This document shows positions 45,315-55,085 of a stretch of 64,000 nucleotides of DNA, one piece after another. The notes under the pieces are model-generated. The model made no database searches, had not been told where the DNA came from, and worked only from the letters and a program-made list of their open reading frames with translations. Origin of the DNA: Gp6-AA40 sp963741135 (GTDB taxonomy: Bacteria > Acidobacteriota > Vicinamibacteria > Vicinamibacterales > UBA2999); contig CAVUHC010000002.1 of NCBI GenBank assembly GCA_963741135.1, forward strand, positions 558,001 through 622,000, written 5' to 3'. Made by a program: the position numbers and the translations under genes. How positions within the stretch are numbered: position 1 is the stretch's first letter; every line of letters begins with the position of its first letter.

Positions 45315-45501
45315 GGCGGGAGCGAGACCTGCGGCGCCGTGAGCCGTCGGCGGCAGGGGGCGGCGTGGCGGCAATGAGCGACCGGTTGATCTCGTCACGA
45401 AGGTCCTGCGCCTTGTCGATGAGGGTCTTCAACTGTCGCGAGAAATCCGCAAGCCGATCCCTCGTGAGTCGCCGCGTCTCCGCCATACCAATCAGCAGCA
45501 T
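45304..45501 (-). CDS. Small basic protein, unknown
   Basis: 65 aa, LLIGMAETRRLTRDRLADFSRQLKTLIDKAQDLRDEI and an Arg/Ser-rich tail. The central part is one amphipathic helix, the end strongly basic, so it may bind nucleic acid or fold on a partner. AGAGGA lies 12-13 nt before the ATG at 45501. It converges with and overlaps the receiver gene by 11 nt. A shorter start at 45486 is possible. Confidence 0.5.
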   Translation of the reverse strand: MLLIGMAETRRLTRDRLADFSRQLKTLIDKAQDLRDEINRSLIAATPPPAADGSRRRRSRSRLKR

Positions 45502-45562
45502 AGCAGACGGATTTCCTCTGAAATCTCGACCGTGACCGGCTCTCCCGCCGAGCCGGTCCCAA

Positions 45563-46252
45563 TCAGGTTGCGGGCGTTTCCTGGCGGTCGGCGTGGGGCG
45601 CATCTGTTGGCTGCTGAAGCACCGTGCGCACGAACGTCTCCTCGGGTACCGCACCGAGGATTTCGATCATGCCGTTGACCACGGTTTTCGGCACTCCCGT
45701 CACGCGGTACTGGCGTGACAGATCCATGAACTCGGTTGCTTCGATGCACGTCGCGTGAATCAGCGGATGCTCGAACGCCATCCGGTGCGCAAGCGTGACC
45801 GCCCGGGGGCAATGCGGGCATGTCGGTGTGACGAAGACCTTGATGTCGAGCGGCTCCGCCACGTGCTCCGCGATCAGTCTCTTGCTCTCGTGGGAGAGGC
45901 CCGAGTCTGTGCCGCCCGCCAGGATGATTGCTTCGATCAACGACATGAATTCGTAACCGGCCGGGGCGCCGAGAAATCGTATGCGCGTGTCGACATCGCG
46001 TTTCAGCACGGCGATCGCAGGGACAGCGGTGATTTCCAGCGCGGCCGCCCGATCCTTCTCGAGGATGAAATTGACCTCCTCGATGCTGACGCGATCGCTC
46101 AGCCCCGCGATCTCGTCGAGAATCTGCTTCGTAATCAGCGCCGTCTCGGGCTCGCCAATCGTTTGTGTGAAGAACAGCAGCGTGACCGGGTCTGCGATGT
46201 CCGCGAGACGCGTGCGGAGTGTGTGTCGATCCTGTTCCGAGAGAAGCGCCAT
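45563..46252 (-). CDS. PDO-like double thioredoxin-fold protein
   Basis: 229 aa with two thioredoxin/glutaredoxin folds. The first (PVTLLFFTQTIGEPETAL) lacks CxxC; the second has VFVTPTCPHCPRAV with an active CPHC, and cis-Pro in TGVPKTVV. This pattern fits bacterial glutaredoxin-like PDO / AhpF-N-like oxidoreductases. Cytosolic. It starts 3 nt after the zinc-ribbon gene stop, so likely co-expressed. Confidence 0.82.
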   Translation of the reverse strand: MALLSEQDRHTLRTRLADIADPVTLLFFTQTIGEPETALITKQILDEIAGLSDRVSIEEVNFILEKDRAAALEITAVPAIAVLKRDVDTRIRFLGAPAGYEFMSLIEAIILAGGTDSGLSHESKRLIAEHVAEPLDIKVFVTPTCPHCPRAVTLAHRMAFEHPLIHATCIEATEFMDLSRQYRVTGVPKTVVNGMIEILGAVPEETFVRTVLQQPTDAPHADRQETPAT

Positions 46253-46255
46253 CGA

Positions 46256-46705
46256 TTAGAACTTGAAAAGGTCGTCGAACGCCTTTCGCGCGTCATCGGT
46301 GCGCGGTGCGGTCGTTTCGCGCTCGACCGTCGTGCGCGGCGCGAACAGCGTGCACGTGTTCCGCGTATTTTTTGGAGCGACGCGCACGGTGATGGTGGTT
46401 TCCATGCACTCGAAGCGGCTTCCCGGGTCGAACGATCCGCATTGTGAGCACGCGTGCATGTCGGTGCCGCAACGAGGGCAGCGACTGTCGGCGGCGATTT
46501 CTGATGACACGGGGTTGCCGCACTGGGAGCAGCGAATGACCTGTCGGAACCCCGGCATGTTGAGGTTCTTCGGCCCATCCTGCGAGAGGCGCCGTGCGCC
46601 GGCCGGCGCCCCGGGCTCCACCGGCTTTTTGGCCGCCGGTTTTGGCCCGCGCTCCTTCTTGTCGTCTTGATAGCCGCGCTGCCGGTATTTGCGGTCGTCA
46701 CTCAT
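46256..46705 (-). CDS. Zinc-ribbon protein, function unknown
   Basis: 149 aa. After a basic, disordered N-terminus come two CxxC pairs (RCSQCGNP and RCPRCG) and a third Cys set (HACSQCGSFDPGSRFEC), suggesting two zinc ribbons. The C-terminus DDARKAFDDLFKF is conserved-looking. Start ATG at 46705 (SDDRKYRQRGYQDDKK). It is upstream of the PDO-like gene and divergent from the respiratory cluster. Confidence 0.75.
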   Translation of the reverse strand: MSDDRKYRQRGYQDDKKERGPKPAAKKPVEPGAPAGARRLSQDGPKNLNMPGFRQVIRCSQCGNPVSSEIAADSRCPRCGTDMHACSQCGSFDPGSRFECMETTITVRVAPKNTRNTCTLFAPRTTVERETTAPRTDDARKAFDDLFKF

Positions 46706-46792
46706 CGAAGGAATCTCGTGGAACGGCATTCTACCCCGCCAGCGGGCCTGTCCGGTGGCAGTTTGGGTAGAAAGCCCAAGCCTTTTGCTTCC

Positions 46793-46822
46793 TTGATCCT
46801 TTTTTCACAACTGTGGTACAAA
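46793..46822 (+). promoter_or_regulatory. Candidate promoter ahead of the actA fragment
   Basis: TTGATC (46793-46798), 18-nt spacer, TACAAA (46817-46822), each matching four of six consensus positions, about 76 nt before the ATG at 46899. It lies in the divergent gap with the zinc-ribbon gene. Confidence 0.35.
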
Positions 46823-46898
46823 CCCCTGCTGGTCACGCGGGCACAAAAACCGACCTCTTATTTGGCGTTCGCCTCGCGGTCGCGCCGCCCAAAAATCG

Positions 46899-47172
46899 AT
46901 GTCGCAGACATTCCGTCAAAGCGCCAACACCCGCCCTGTCTTGCTCGCCATCGTCCTCGCGCGCTCGACGTACGTCACGCGTCAGCGCGAGTTCATCGAG
47001 CAGCCGCTGCAGTTCAGTCACATGCATCACGTGGCTGTCGCCGCACTGACTGCCGGTACTGCCACACCTCGGTCGAAACGGCAGCGTTCGCTGGAATTCC
47101 GCAGACCGAGACCTGTATGAACTGTCATTCGGTCCTGTTCGACACACGGCATCAACCCTTCGCTCAACTGCT
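46899..47172 (+). pseudogene. Broken actA-like cytochrome c fragment
   Basis: The ATG at 46899 opens SQTFRQSANT and then STYVTRQREFIEQPLQFSHMHHV, a recognisable N-terminus of the ACIII pentaheme cytochrome ActA, with a membrane helix that looks shortened. After HHV the frame shifts by one; the other frame continues DCRYCHTSVETAAFAGIPQ and TETCMNCHSVLFD with heme motifs 1 and 2. Past about 47150 no ActA sequence follows; an unrelated stretch leads into the second, intact actA-like gene. It is either a relic of a native actA or an assembly junction. Confidence 0.7.
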
Positions 47173-47313
47173 CGACATGTCATCGGTTAGTGACCCGCAC
47201 ATGAACGACCGCAACGACATCGAGGAGCTCCGCGAATTCAGTGAATTCACGATCATCCATCTGCGAATAATCCCGCTCGGAAGGGGTTTGGCGCGCTTGA
47301 CCCTCTTCCCGGT

Positions 47314-47994
47314 TTGTGGAAAGATCGCGCCTTCATTCGACGGGATCCATTGGCCCTGATCTTCCCCCCCTGGTGGAACAAGCTCCCGATTGTGGCCGCC
47401 ATCGCGGGCAGCCTCGGTCCGATCCTCGTGATCGCGGGCGTCTGGTACTACTTTTCCCCGTGGTACACAGACGTGGGCTACCGTCCCGTTCAACCTGTCC
47501 CGTACAGCCACCGGCTCCACGTCGGCGAGCTTGGTCTCGATTGCCGATACTGTCACGCCTCGGTCGAGATTTCTAACGTCGCCAACGTTCCGCCCACGCA
47601 GACGTGCATGAACTGCCATCAGACCGTGAAGAGGGACAGCGAGCTGCTCGCACCGATTCGGGATAGCGCCCAGAGCGGCCGGCCGATGCACTGGATTCGC
47701 GTCCACAAGCTTCCCGACTTCGCCTATTTCACGCATCGCGGGCACGTGGCAGCAGGAATCGGTTGTGTCACCTGCCACGGTCGCATCGACGAGATGGAAA
47801 CAGTCACTCAGATGGCGCCCCTCAGCATGAGCTGGTGCCTCGACTGCCACCGCAACCCCGCTCCCAACAGACGCCCCGTCTCGGAGGTCACCAACATGAA
47901 GTGGACCCCGCCTCGGGACGTTCGGCTGCTCACGGCGCAGCTCGGCGGACGACCGGTCAATCCCCCGACTGACTGTTCGGGGTGCCACCGGTGA
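47314..47994 (+). CDS. actA: Pentaheme cytochrome c, ActA-like (alternative complex III)
   Basis: 226 aa. One membrane helix (LPIVAAIAGSLGPILVIAGVWYYF) is followed by five heme motifs: CRYCH, CMNCH, CVTCH, CLDCH and CSGCH, the last one residue before the end. In ACIII, ActA transfers electrons on the periplasmic side. The start is uncertain: TTG at 47314, or TTG at 47350, which gives ALIFPPWWNKLP. The upstream residues (WKDRAFIRRD) have no family support. Its stop overlaps the GTG of actB. Confidence 0.85.
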   Translation: MWKDRAFIRRDPLALIFPPWWNKLPIVAAIAGSLGPILVIAGVWYYFSPWYTDVGYRPVQPVPYSHRLHVGELGLDCRYCHASVEISNVANVPPTQTCMNCHQTVKRDSELLAPIRDSAQSGRPMHWIRVHKLPDFAYFTHRGHVAAGIGCVTCHGRIDEMETVTQMAPLSMSWCLDCHRNPAPNRRPVSEVTNMKWTPPRDVRLLTAQLGGRPVNPPTDCSGCHR

Positions 47995-50900
47995 GTCGGA
48001 CGTATTGGCGAAGTCTCGCGCAGCTCGAGGACAGCCCCGAGTCGCGCGCATTCCTTGAGCGGGAATTCCCGGAGGGTGCCTCGGAACTTCCCAGCGGGAT
48101 CACCCGGCGCGAGATGATGACGCTTGTCGGCGCGTCGCTGTCGCTCGCGGGGCTCGCGGGGTGCCGGCGGCCTGTCGAAGAAATCGTCCCGTATGCCGCT
48201 GCTCCCGAGGATATCGTCCCCGGGATCCCCCGCTACTACACGACGACCATGCCGTTCCGCCGGAGCGCCTACGGCCTGATCGTCGAGAGCCACGAAGGGC
48301 GACCGACCAAGATCGAGGGAAACCCTGCGCACCCTTCGACGCTCGGGGCCTCGGGCTCCCTCGTCCAGGCGTCCGTGCTCGGCCTCTACGATCCCGACCG
48401 CTCGCAGTCGGTCACGCAGCAGGGTACGCGGAAGCCCTGGAGCGATTTCGTGACGGCCTGGGGGCAGCTGTCCCAGGCTCATGCCGCGGATGGTGGTGCC
48501 GGCCTTGCGGTCCTCTCCGAGTCCTTCTCCTCCCCCACCCTGGCGCGCTTGGCATCCGAGTTCCGCGCCCGCTATCCGCGGGCGATCTGGGCGACCTACG
48601 AGGCGGTCAGCGACGAGAACCGGCTCGCGGGCCTGCGGTCCGCCACGGGGCGTGACGTCGACCTCCTGCTCCGGATCGATCAAGCGTCCGTCATCCTCGC
48701 CCTCGACGCCGACCCGCTCCTGACAGACCCCGAGATGATCCGTCACACGCGAGGCTTCGCGGCCGGAAGACGTGCGGGAGCCTCGGGTGGCACGATGAAT
48801 CGACTCTACGCTGTTGAAGGGGTCTACTCGCTGACGGGAGCCATGGCGGATCATCGGCTTCGTCTCGAGAGCCGGCAGATCGCCCCCTTCCTCGCGGCCC
48901 TCGCGGCACGCCTTGTTCCGCCCGCGGCCGGAGCCGCAAGCCCGGCAGGAGCCGCCGTCCCGGGTGTCGACCCGCGTTGGATCGACGCCCTTGCCAAGGA
49001 CCTTCTGGCGAACCGCGGCAAGGGGTTGATCGTGGCTGGGGAGCGCCAGCCCGCGGCCGTCCACGCCGTGGTCTGCGCCCTGAACACGTTTCTCGGCAAC
49101 ACCGGCAAGACGGTCAGCTACTACGAGACGAAGGACGCGGCGCTTCCGAGCGTGAGCTCGTTGACCTCGCTCGTCTCCGCGATGAAGGGGGGCACGGTCC
49201 AGACGCTCGTCGTCCTGGGCGGCAATCCTGTGTTCGATGCCCCCGCCGATCTCGACTTCGCCTCGGCCATGGCGAAGGTCCCTCACACGATCGCGCTCGG
49301 GCACACGGTCGACGAAACATCCTCCAAGGCGGGGTGGCATATCCCGCGCGCTCACTACCTCGAATCGTGGGGAGACGCGCGCGCGGTTGGAGGCACGCTC
49401 AGCGTCGTCCAGCCGCTGATCCTCCCGCTGTTCGGTGGACGAACCCCCGTTGAAGTGCTGGGGCTGATGGTCGGGGGCCAGGATCGTCCCGGCTACGACA
49501 TCGTGCGGGAGACCTGGAAACCGATCCTGGGCGAGGCCGAGTTCGACAGGAAGTGGAACCGCGTGTTGCATGATGGGCTCCTTGCCGGCAGCGAGCTTCC
49601 CGAAGTCGCTTCCGGTCTCACAGGACAGCCCTTTGCGGAACTCGCGCGCGCGATCGGCGGCGCCGGTTCCCGACCGGCCGATGCGGGATCTCCGGGTGGC
49701 TTGGAGATCGTGTTCCTCCCCTCCCCCTCGCTTCACGACGGCCGCTTCGCGAACGAGGGTGGCTGCAGGAGCTTCCCGATCCCCTCACCAAGCTCACGTG
49801 GGACAACCCCGCGCTGGTGAGCCCGAAGACCGCCGAGACGCTCGGTCTTGCGAGCGAGGATTTGGTCCGTCTCGATTATGCGGGTCGCTCGCTTGAGCTT
49901 CCCGTCTGGATCCTCCCAGGCATGGCGGACGGAGTCGTAGCCCTCACCCTTGGCTACGGTCGTCTGCGCGCGGGACGGATTGGGTCTGGGGTCGGGTTCG
50001 ACACGTTCACGGTCCGAGCCTCCCAGGCACCTGGCTTCGACAGCGGCGTCAAACTTACCAGGCTCGGACGCACGTACCCGCTCTCGGCGACCCAGGAGCA
50101 CGGCAGCATGGAGGGGCGCCCGGTCGTGCGCGAGTCGACCCTGACCGAGCTTCGATCGAAACCGGCTGCCGGGGCGGAGCCAGCCGAGAGCGCGCCTGCA
50201 GGGGATTCCCCACAAGCCCCCGAAGGAGGCGTCCCCGGCGCACTCGGCGTCTTCGAGGAGGAACCGGAGCACTTCTCACTCTTTAAGGAGCATGCCTACG
50301 ATCAGGGCCACCAGTGGGGGATGACGATCGACCTGAACTCGTGCATCGGGTGCAACGCGTGCATGGTCGCCTGCCAGAGCGAGAACAACGTGCCGGTCGT
50401 CGGCAAGACCCAGGTCGCGAAGGGGCGCGAGATGCACTGGATCCGGATCGACCGGTACTTCTCCGGCGAGCCCTCCGGCAAGCGCGGAGATCGTCTTCCA
50501 GCCCATTCCCTGCATGCACTGCGAGGCCGCTCCCTGCGAGCAGGTCTGCCCCGTGGCAGCCACCGTCCACGACGGGGAGGGCCTCAACGTGATGGTCTAC
50601 AACCGGTGTATCGGGACCCGCTACTGCTCGAACAACTGTCCCTACAAGGTGCGCCGCTTCAATTTCTTCAACTTCACCAAGGACACGCCCGACATCCTCA
50701 AGCTCGCGATGAACCCGGACGTCACGGTCCGCGCGAGGGGCGTCATGGAGAAGTGCACCTACTGCACGCAGAGGATCAATCGGGTGAAGATCGATGCGCG
50801 GCTCGCCGGACGCGAGCTTCGTGACGGCGACGTCAAAACGGCCTGCCAGCAGGCCTGCCCGGCCTCGGCAATCGAGTTCGGAGATATTCGGGACCCATCG

Positions 50901-51077
50901 AGCCGGGTGGTGAAGGCGAAGGCCGATCCGCGCAACTACGCGCTCCTCGAGGAGTTGAACACGAGGCCCCGGACGACCTATCTGGCCAAGGTGCGCAATC
51001 CGAATCCGGACCTCGAGGGGGCGCGAACCGACGCGCAAGCCTGGCACGCGGGGAAGGACGAGAGGCCCGTTGCATGA
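47991..51077 (+). CDS. actB: ActB-like MopB/Fe-S subunit of alternative complex III (two frame changes)
   Basis: About 1,028 aa if frames are joined. Twin-arginine-type lipoprotein signal ITRREMMTLVGASLSLAGLAGC, a molybdopterin-oxidoreductase-like fold (YGLIVESHEGRPTKIEGNP; LGGNPVFDAPADLDFA) without visible Mo ligands, and a C-terminal ferredoxin-like domain (CIGCNACMVAC; CMHCEAAPCEQVCP; CIGTRYCSNNCP; CTYCTQ; CQQACP). The frame changes near 49,759 (one base missing before TGGCTGCAG) and near 50,483 (one extra base before GCGGAGATC); the two cancel, and no stops occur otherwise. GTG start at 47991 overlaps the actA stop. Confidence 0.85.
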
Positions 51078-51691
51078 CCGCCTGCAGACGGCGCGTGCTG
51101 CGCGCGCTCGCGTTCACCTCTCTTGTCACTCTCGCCGGCTGCGCGCGCGGCTGCACGTCGGGCCGCCCTCCGATCCATATCAATCCGAGCATGGACGACC
51201 AGCCGAAGGTCCTTTCGCAGACGGCCAGCACGTTCTTCTACGACGGCTCGTCCATGCGCCAGCCCGTTCCAGGAACGGTCGCAATCGACGGGCTGAAAGA
51301 GGACACGGCTTTCTTCCAGGGCAAGGGAGCCGACGGGCAGTTCGTCGCGACGATCCCCGTCACCGTGGACGAGGCGGTTCTCGAGCGCGGCCGCCAGCGT
51401 TACGTCATCTATTGCCAGCCTTGCCACGACGCCCGGGGGGACGGCAAGGGGATCCTGTTCCAGCGAGGCAACGTTCCCACCGCCTCCTTCCACGACGAGA
51501 AGATCCTGAAGTACCCGGACGGGCAGCTCTTCGACATCATGACGAACGGGATGGGACTGATGCCCGCGTACCGGTGGCCGATTCCCCCTTCGGACAGGTG
51601 GGCGATCATCGCCTACATCCGAGACCTCGAACGCAAGCGGCTGGCAACTACCACACTGGCCAGTACCACAAGCGCGCCCGCGGCTAAGTAG
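51074..51691 (+). CDS. actE: Monoheme cytochrome c lipoprotein, ActE-like
   Basis: 205 aa. A signal with lipobox LVTLAGC, then CQPCH (residues 114-118) with DARGDGKG after it and a methionine ligand in LMPAYRWPIPP, a standard cytochrome c domain. In ACIII the ActE position passes electrons from the Fe-S/heme wire to acceptors. It directly follows actB with a 4-nt overlap; the usual actC and actD genes between actB and actE are absent. Confidence 0.85.
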   Translation: MTACRRRVLRALAFTSLVTLAGCARGCTSGRPPIHINPSMDDQPKVLSQTASTFFYDGSSMRQPVPGTVAIDGLKEDTAFFQGKGADGQFVATIPVTVDEAVLERGRQRYVIYCQPCHDARGDGKGILFQRGNVPTASFHDEKILKYPDGQLFDIMTNGMGLMPAYRWPIPPSDRWAIIAYIRDLERKRLATTTLASTTSAPAAK

Positions 51692-51705
51692 GTGAAGGAG
51701 GTACT

Positions 51706-53656
51706 GTGACGAACGGGGTAATGAACGGCGCGCTCAACCGCAAAATGCTGTTCATTCTCGGCCCCCTCACCGTTCTGGTGATGTTCGGCGCGGTCGTGTG
51801 GATGGCGTCGCAACTGATGAGCCGCGAGTACAGGGACCCTTACCGGGTTCCTTCCGCGACAGTCGACGCAACACCTCGCACGGAAGGACTGGCCGCCGAG
51901 GCGAGCAGCCGCGGAGACCAAGGCGAAAGCCACGCCCTACGCGGAGGTCGAGTACCGCGCCTTTCCGATCGTCGGAAGCCGCGTGGCCATCTGGGCGGTC
52001 GCGGAGCTCCACCTGCTGTTTGCGGCGTTCGTCCTTGCCGTCCCGATTTTCGCGATCATTATCGAAGTGATCGGCTACAAGACCGGTGATCCGAGATACG
52101 ACCGGCTCGCGTACGAATTCACGAAGCTGCTCTCCACCTCCTTCTCGCTCACGGCAACGTTCGGCGCGTGCCTGACGTTCATGCTCATCATCCTGTATCC
52201 GAAGTTCACGAACTACCTGATGAGCGTGTTCTCCCCCACGTTTCTCCCGTACGTGCTGCTCTTCTTCTTCGAGGCGTTCTTCCTCTACACCTACTACTAC
52301 GGCTGGGGGAAGTTTCATCCGCTGGTGCATATTGGCCTTGGGCTCGGCCTCAACCTCGTCGGCACGGCGATCATGATGATCGCCAATGCCTGGGTCACGT
52401 TCATGACGTCGCCGGCGGGGATCTCGGACCAGGGGGCGGTTCTCTCCGTTCGGGACGCGATCTTCAACTACACCTGGATGCCGATCAACATCCACCGGTT
52501 CATAGCGAACATCGCGTTCGGAGGGTCGGTCGCCGGCGCCTACGCGGCATTCAAGTTCCTGCAGGCGGAAACCGACGAGGAGCGCGCGCACTACGACTGG
52601 ATGGGGTACATCGGGAACTTCGTCGCGATCAGCGCCTTCCTCCCCCTGCCTTTCGCGGGTTACTACCTCGCGAAGGAAATCTACGCATTCTCGCAGACGC
52701 TCGGGCTCACGATGATGGGCGGGGCCTTCTCGTGGCTCTTCATCGTCCAGGCCGTTTTGATCGGGAACCTCTTCCTCGCCGCCAACTACTATCTCTGGCT
52801 CGGGATGGGGCGGGTCGAGGGGGCGCAGCCGCTTCAGAAGTTCATCAAGTACCTTCTCGTCGGGATCACGCTCTGCTTCGCGGTCTGGGCGACGCCGCGG
52901 TCGATCATCGCAACCGTCTCCGAACTCCGGGCGATGGGAGGGGGGACTCACCCCATCCTGGGCTACTTCGGTGTCATGTCCGCCAAGAACACCGCCGTGA
53001 ACATGCTGATCCTCACGACCTTCATGAGCTTCCTGTTGTATCGCCGCACGGGAAAGGTCGCTGCGGTGCCGTGGGCGAGGAAGGGGCATGCGGCGCAGCT
53101 CACGATTTTCGCAGCCGCCGCGTTCATCGTCATCTTCCTCGGTGTGTACGGGTACTTCGTCGAGGCGACGGTCCGGATCGCTCTGTCCGTGCCGCAGGTC
53201 AGCTCGGTTCTCTTCGCCATGGTGGCCATCACGGCCATTGACGTCTTCCTGTTCCGTGGGGCGAAGAAGACGGGCGAAGTACGGTGGGGAAGGATGCCCG
53301 TGGTCTCCCAGTACGTGCTGATCTTCATCGCGGTCACCTTCACCTGGCTCATGGGGCTCATGGGCTACATTCGTTCCGGGCTCCGTCAGCACTGGCACGT
53401 CTACGGCGTCGTTCGGGACACCTCGGTCGACGCGTTCACGCCCACCATCGGCTTCGCGACGCAGGTTGTCTCGGTGACTGTTCTCCTGTTCTTCCTCCTG
53501 GTCGGCTTCGTCTTCTGGATCACGAGCCTGCACGACAAGCCCGATTTCGAGTCGGAGACCGAGCGGGAGGCCAGGGCCCGCCGCCACCGGGGCTCCGGTG
53601 AGCTCTCGCCGAAGTTCGCTTTGGAAGCTCCCGGCGAACATGGGCCGGCTTCATGA
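51706..53656 (+). CDS. CydA-like subunit (cytochrome bd superfamily), one frame change
   Basis: About 649 aa when one extra base near 51,908-51,910 is removed. An N-terminal helix (MLFILGPLTVLVMFGAVVW) and linker precede a CydA-like core of 10 or more helices. Heme-b ligand positions match CydA: AELHLLF (His19), FFFEAFFL, ANAWVTFMTSPAG and PINIHRFIA (His186). The GRQPW quinol-site motif is absent and no cydB follows, as in the OR-C/OR-N families of the bd superfamily. GTG start with AGGAGG 4 nt upstream. It occupies the place where ActC/ActF (NrfD) would be. Confidence 0.82.
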
Positions 53657-54276
53657 CGATCCCGCACCCTGTCCGGGTCGGCGCTCTCGTCCTCGCGTCG
53701 ACGTTGTTCTACACGTATGTCGGCCAGATGGTGCCGCAGAAGGAAGTTCTGCCTCCTCAGGAGACTGTGATCGCGGCCAACCTGACCACAGACGATATGG
53801 TCAAGGTGGGCCAGGAGGTCATGAACGGCAAAGGCCTCTGCTTCACCTGTCACACGCTCGGTAAGGCGGAGGGGCCGTTCCGGTTCCCTGACCTTTCGGG
53901 GGTTGATGTCCGCGCGAAGACCCGCATCGAGGGCCTGAGCGACGTCGAGTACTTCGCCCAGTCGATATACGAACCCGAGAAATTCATCGTGCCGGGATTC
54001 AATCCGGGGATGCCTGTCATCAACAAGCCTCCGATCGGCCTGACCGATCAGGAAATCCTCTGCGTGATCGCCTACCTCCAGACGCTTGGCGGCACGGCGA
54101 CGGTCACGCTCCAGACGAGTCATCACTACTACACTCCAGCCGGCGCCGCACCGCCAGGCGCACCGGGCGCAGCACCGGCCGCGGCGTCCGCCCCAGGTGC
54201 CGCGCCAGCCGCAGCGCCTTCGGCGGCGCCGGGAGGAGCGTCCGCTCCCGCCGCCCCCGCGAAAGGGACACGATGA
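53653..54276 (+). CDS. Membrane-anchored monoheme cytochrome c
   Basis: 207 aa. N-terminal anchor VRVGALVLASTLFYTYVGQ, heme motif CFTCH (63-67) and a methionine in FNPGMPVINKPP. The last ~60 residues are an Ala/Pro/Gly-rich low-complexity tail that likely extends into the periplasm. ATGA overlap with the CydA-like gene and with the next gene shows translational coupling, so it is probably a subunit of the same complex. Confidence 0.85.
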   Translation: MTIPHPVRVGALVLASTLFYTYVGQMVPQKEVLPPQETVIAANLTTDDMVKVGQEVMNGKGLCFTCHTLGKAEGPFRFPDLSGVDVRAKTRIEGLSDVEYFAQSIYEPEKFIVPGFNPGMPVINKPPIGLTDQEILCVIAYLQTLGGTATVTLQTSHHYYTPAGAAPPGAPGAAPAAASAPGAAPAAAPSAAPGGASAPAAPAKGTR

Positions 54277-55085
54277 AACTCTGGGTCGTCCTCGCCGTGG
54301 CCGCTGTGTTCGCGCTCCTTCGCTTCCGTCGAGCGAACCTGCTGACATGGGCCTTGACCTGGTGGGTGGGGATCTACCTCCTCCTCCGATTCGGATTCAC
54401 TGCGCCGATTCCGAGCTCCGTCATCTCGATCTACATGGGAATCGTCTCGCTTGCGGTCCTGGCATACGTCTCATCGAGCCAGCAGCGCCGCGACGACATC
54501 ACCGGCCCCCTTGTCCGGTTCATGACGGAGAAGCGGTACACGACGCTTCTCGCTGCAACGGTCGTCGCCATCCCGGCGCTCGCGGCCGCGAACGTCTATG
54601 TCCAGATGAGCGCTCCCCTCCAGCCTCCGCTCTTCTCGCGGACGATCCATCCTGCATCGCCTCCCGACATCACGGTTCACGACAAGAAGATCGATCTCAA
54701 CGCGGGAGAGGACCCGTTCTGGCCTCTCGAGAAGTCGAATCCGGAAGAATTTCGCACACACGTCGAGAACGGGCGACAGGTCTACTACCGGAACTGCGTC
54801 TTCTGCCATGGCGATAACCTCGCCGGCACCGGCATGTTCATCCACGGGCTGGACCCGCTCCCGACCAATCTGCCCGAAACGATCCCGCTGTTGCGCGATA
54901 CGTTTCTCTTCTGGCGGATTTCCAAGGGAGGCCCCGGGCTGCCCGAAGAAGGGGGGCCCTGGGACTCCGCCATGCCCGCCTGGGAGAAGTTCCTGAAGGA
55001 AGACGAGATCTGGGATGTGATCCTCTTTCTCTACGATCACACCGGCACGAGGCCTCGTGCGAGGGAGGAGGCCGCCACGCAATGA
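54273..55085 (+). CDS. Membrane cytochrome c with four helices
   Basis: 270 aa. Four predicted helices (to about residue 115) and then a cytochrome c domain with CVFCH (175-179) and a methionine in WDSAMPAWEKFL. Similar proteins accompany bd-like oxidases in other genomes as I recall, but I cannot name a family. It overlaps both neighbours by 4 nt. Confidence 0.82.
   Translation: MKLWVVLAVAAVFALLRFRRANLLTWALTWWVGIYLLLRFGFTAPIPSSVISIYMGIVSLAVLAYVSSSQQRRDDITGPLVRFMTEKRYTTLLAATVVAIPALAAANVYVQMSAPLQPPLFSRTIHPASPPDITVHDKKIDLNAGEDPFWPLEKSNPEEFRTHVENGRQVYYRNCVFCHGDNLAGTGMFIHGLDPLPTNLPETIPLLRDTFLFWRISKGGPGLPEEGGPWDSAMPAWEKFLKEDEIWDVILFLYDHTGTRPRAREEAATQ

Noticed and set aside
49750..50490. Programmed ribosomal frameshifting in actB
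   Set aside because: No X-XXY-YYZ slippery site or downstream pseudoknot is evident at either site, and similar indels are scattered through unrelated genes nearby.
51706..51980. Separate small membrane protein before the CydA-like gene
   Set aside because: Removing one base joins it smoothly to the CydA-like frame (AETKAKATPYAEVEYRAFPIVGSR), and the downstream frame has no start with a ribosome binding site.
51767..53641. Long minus-strand frame opposite the CydA-like gene
   Set aside because: Its product is an Asp/Glu/Arg/His-rich shadow; the sense strand encodes recognisable membrane helices and heme ligands.
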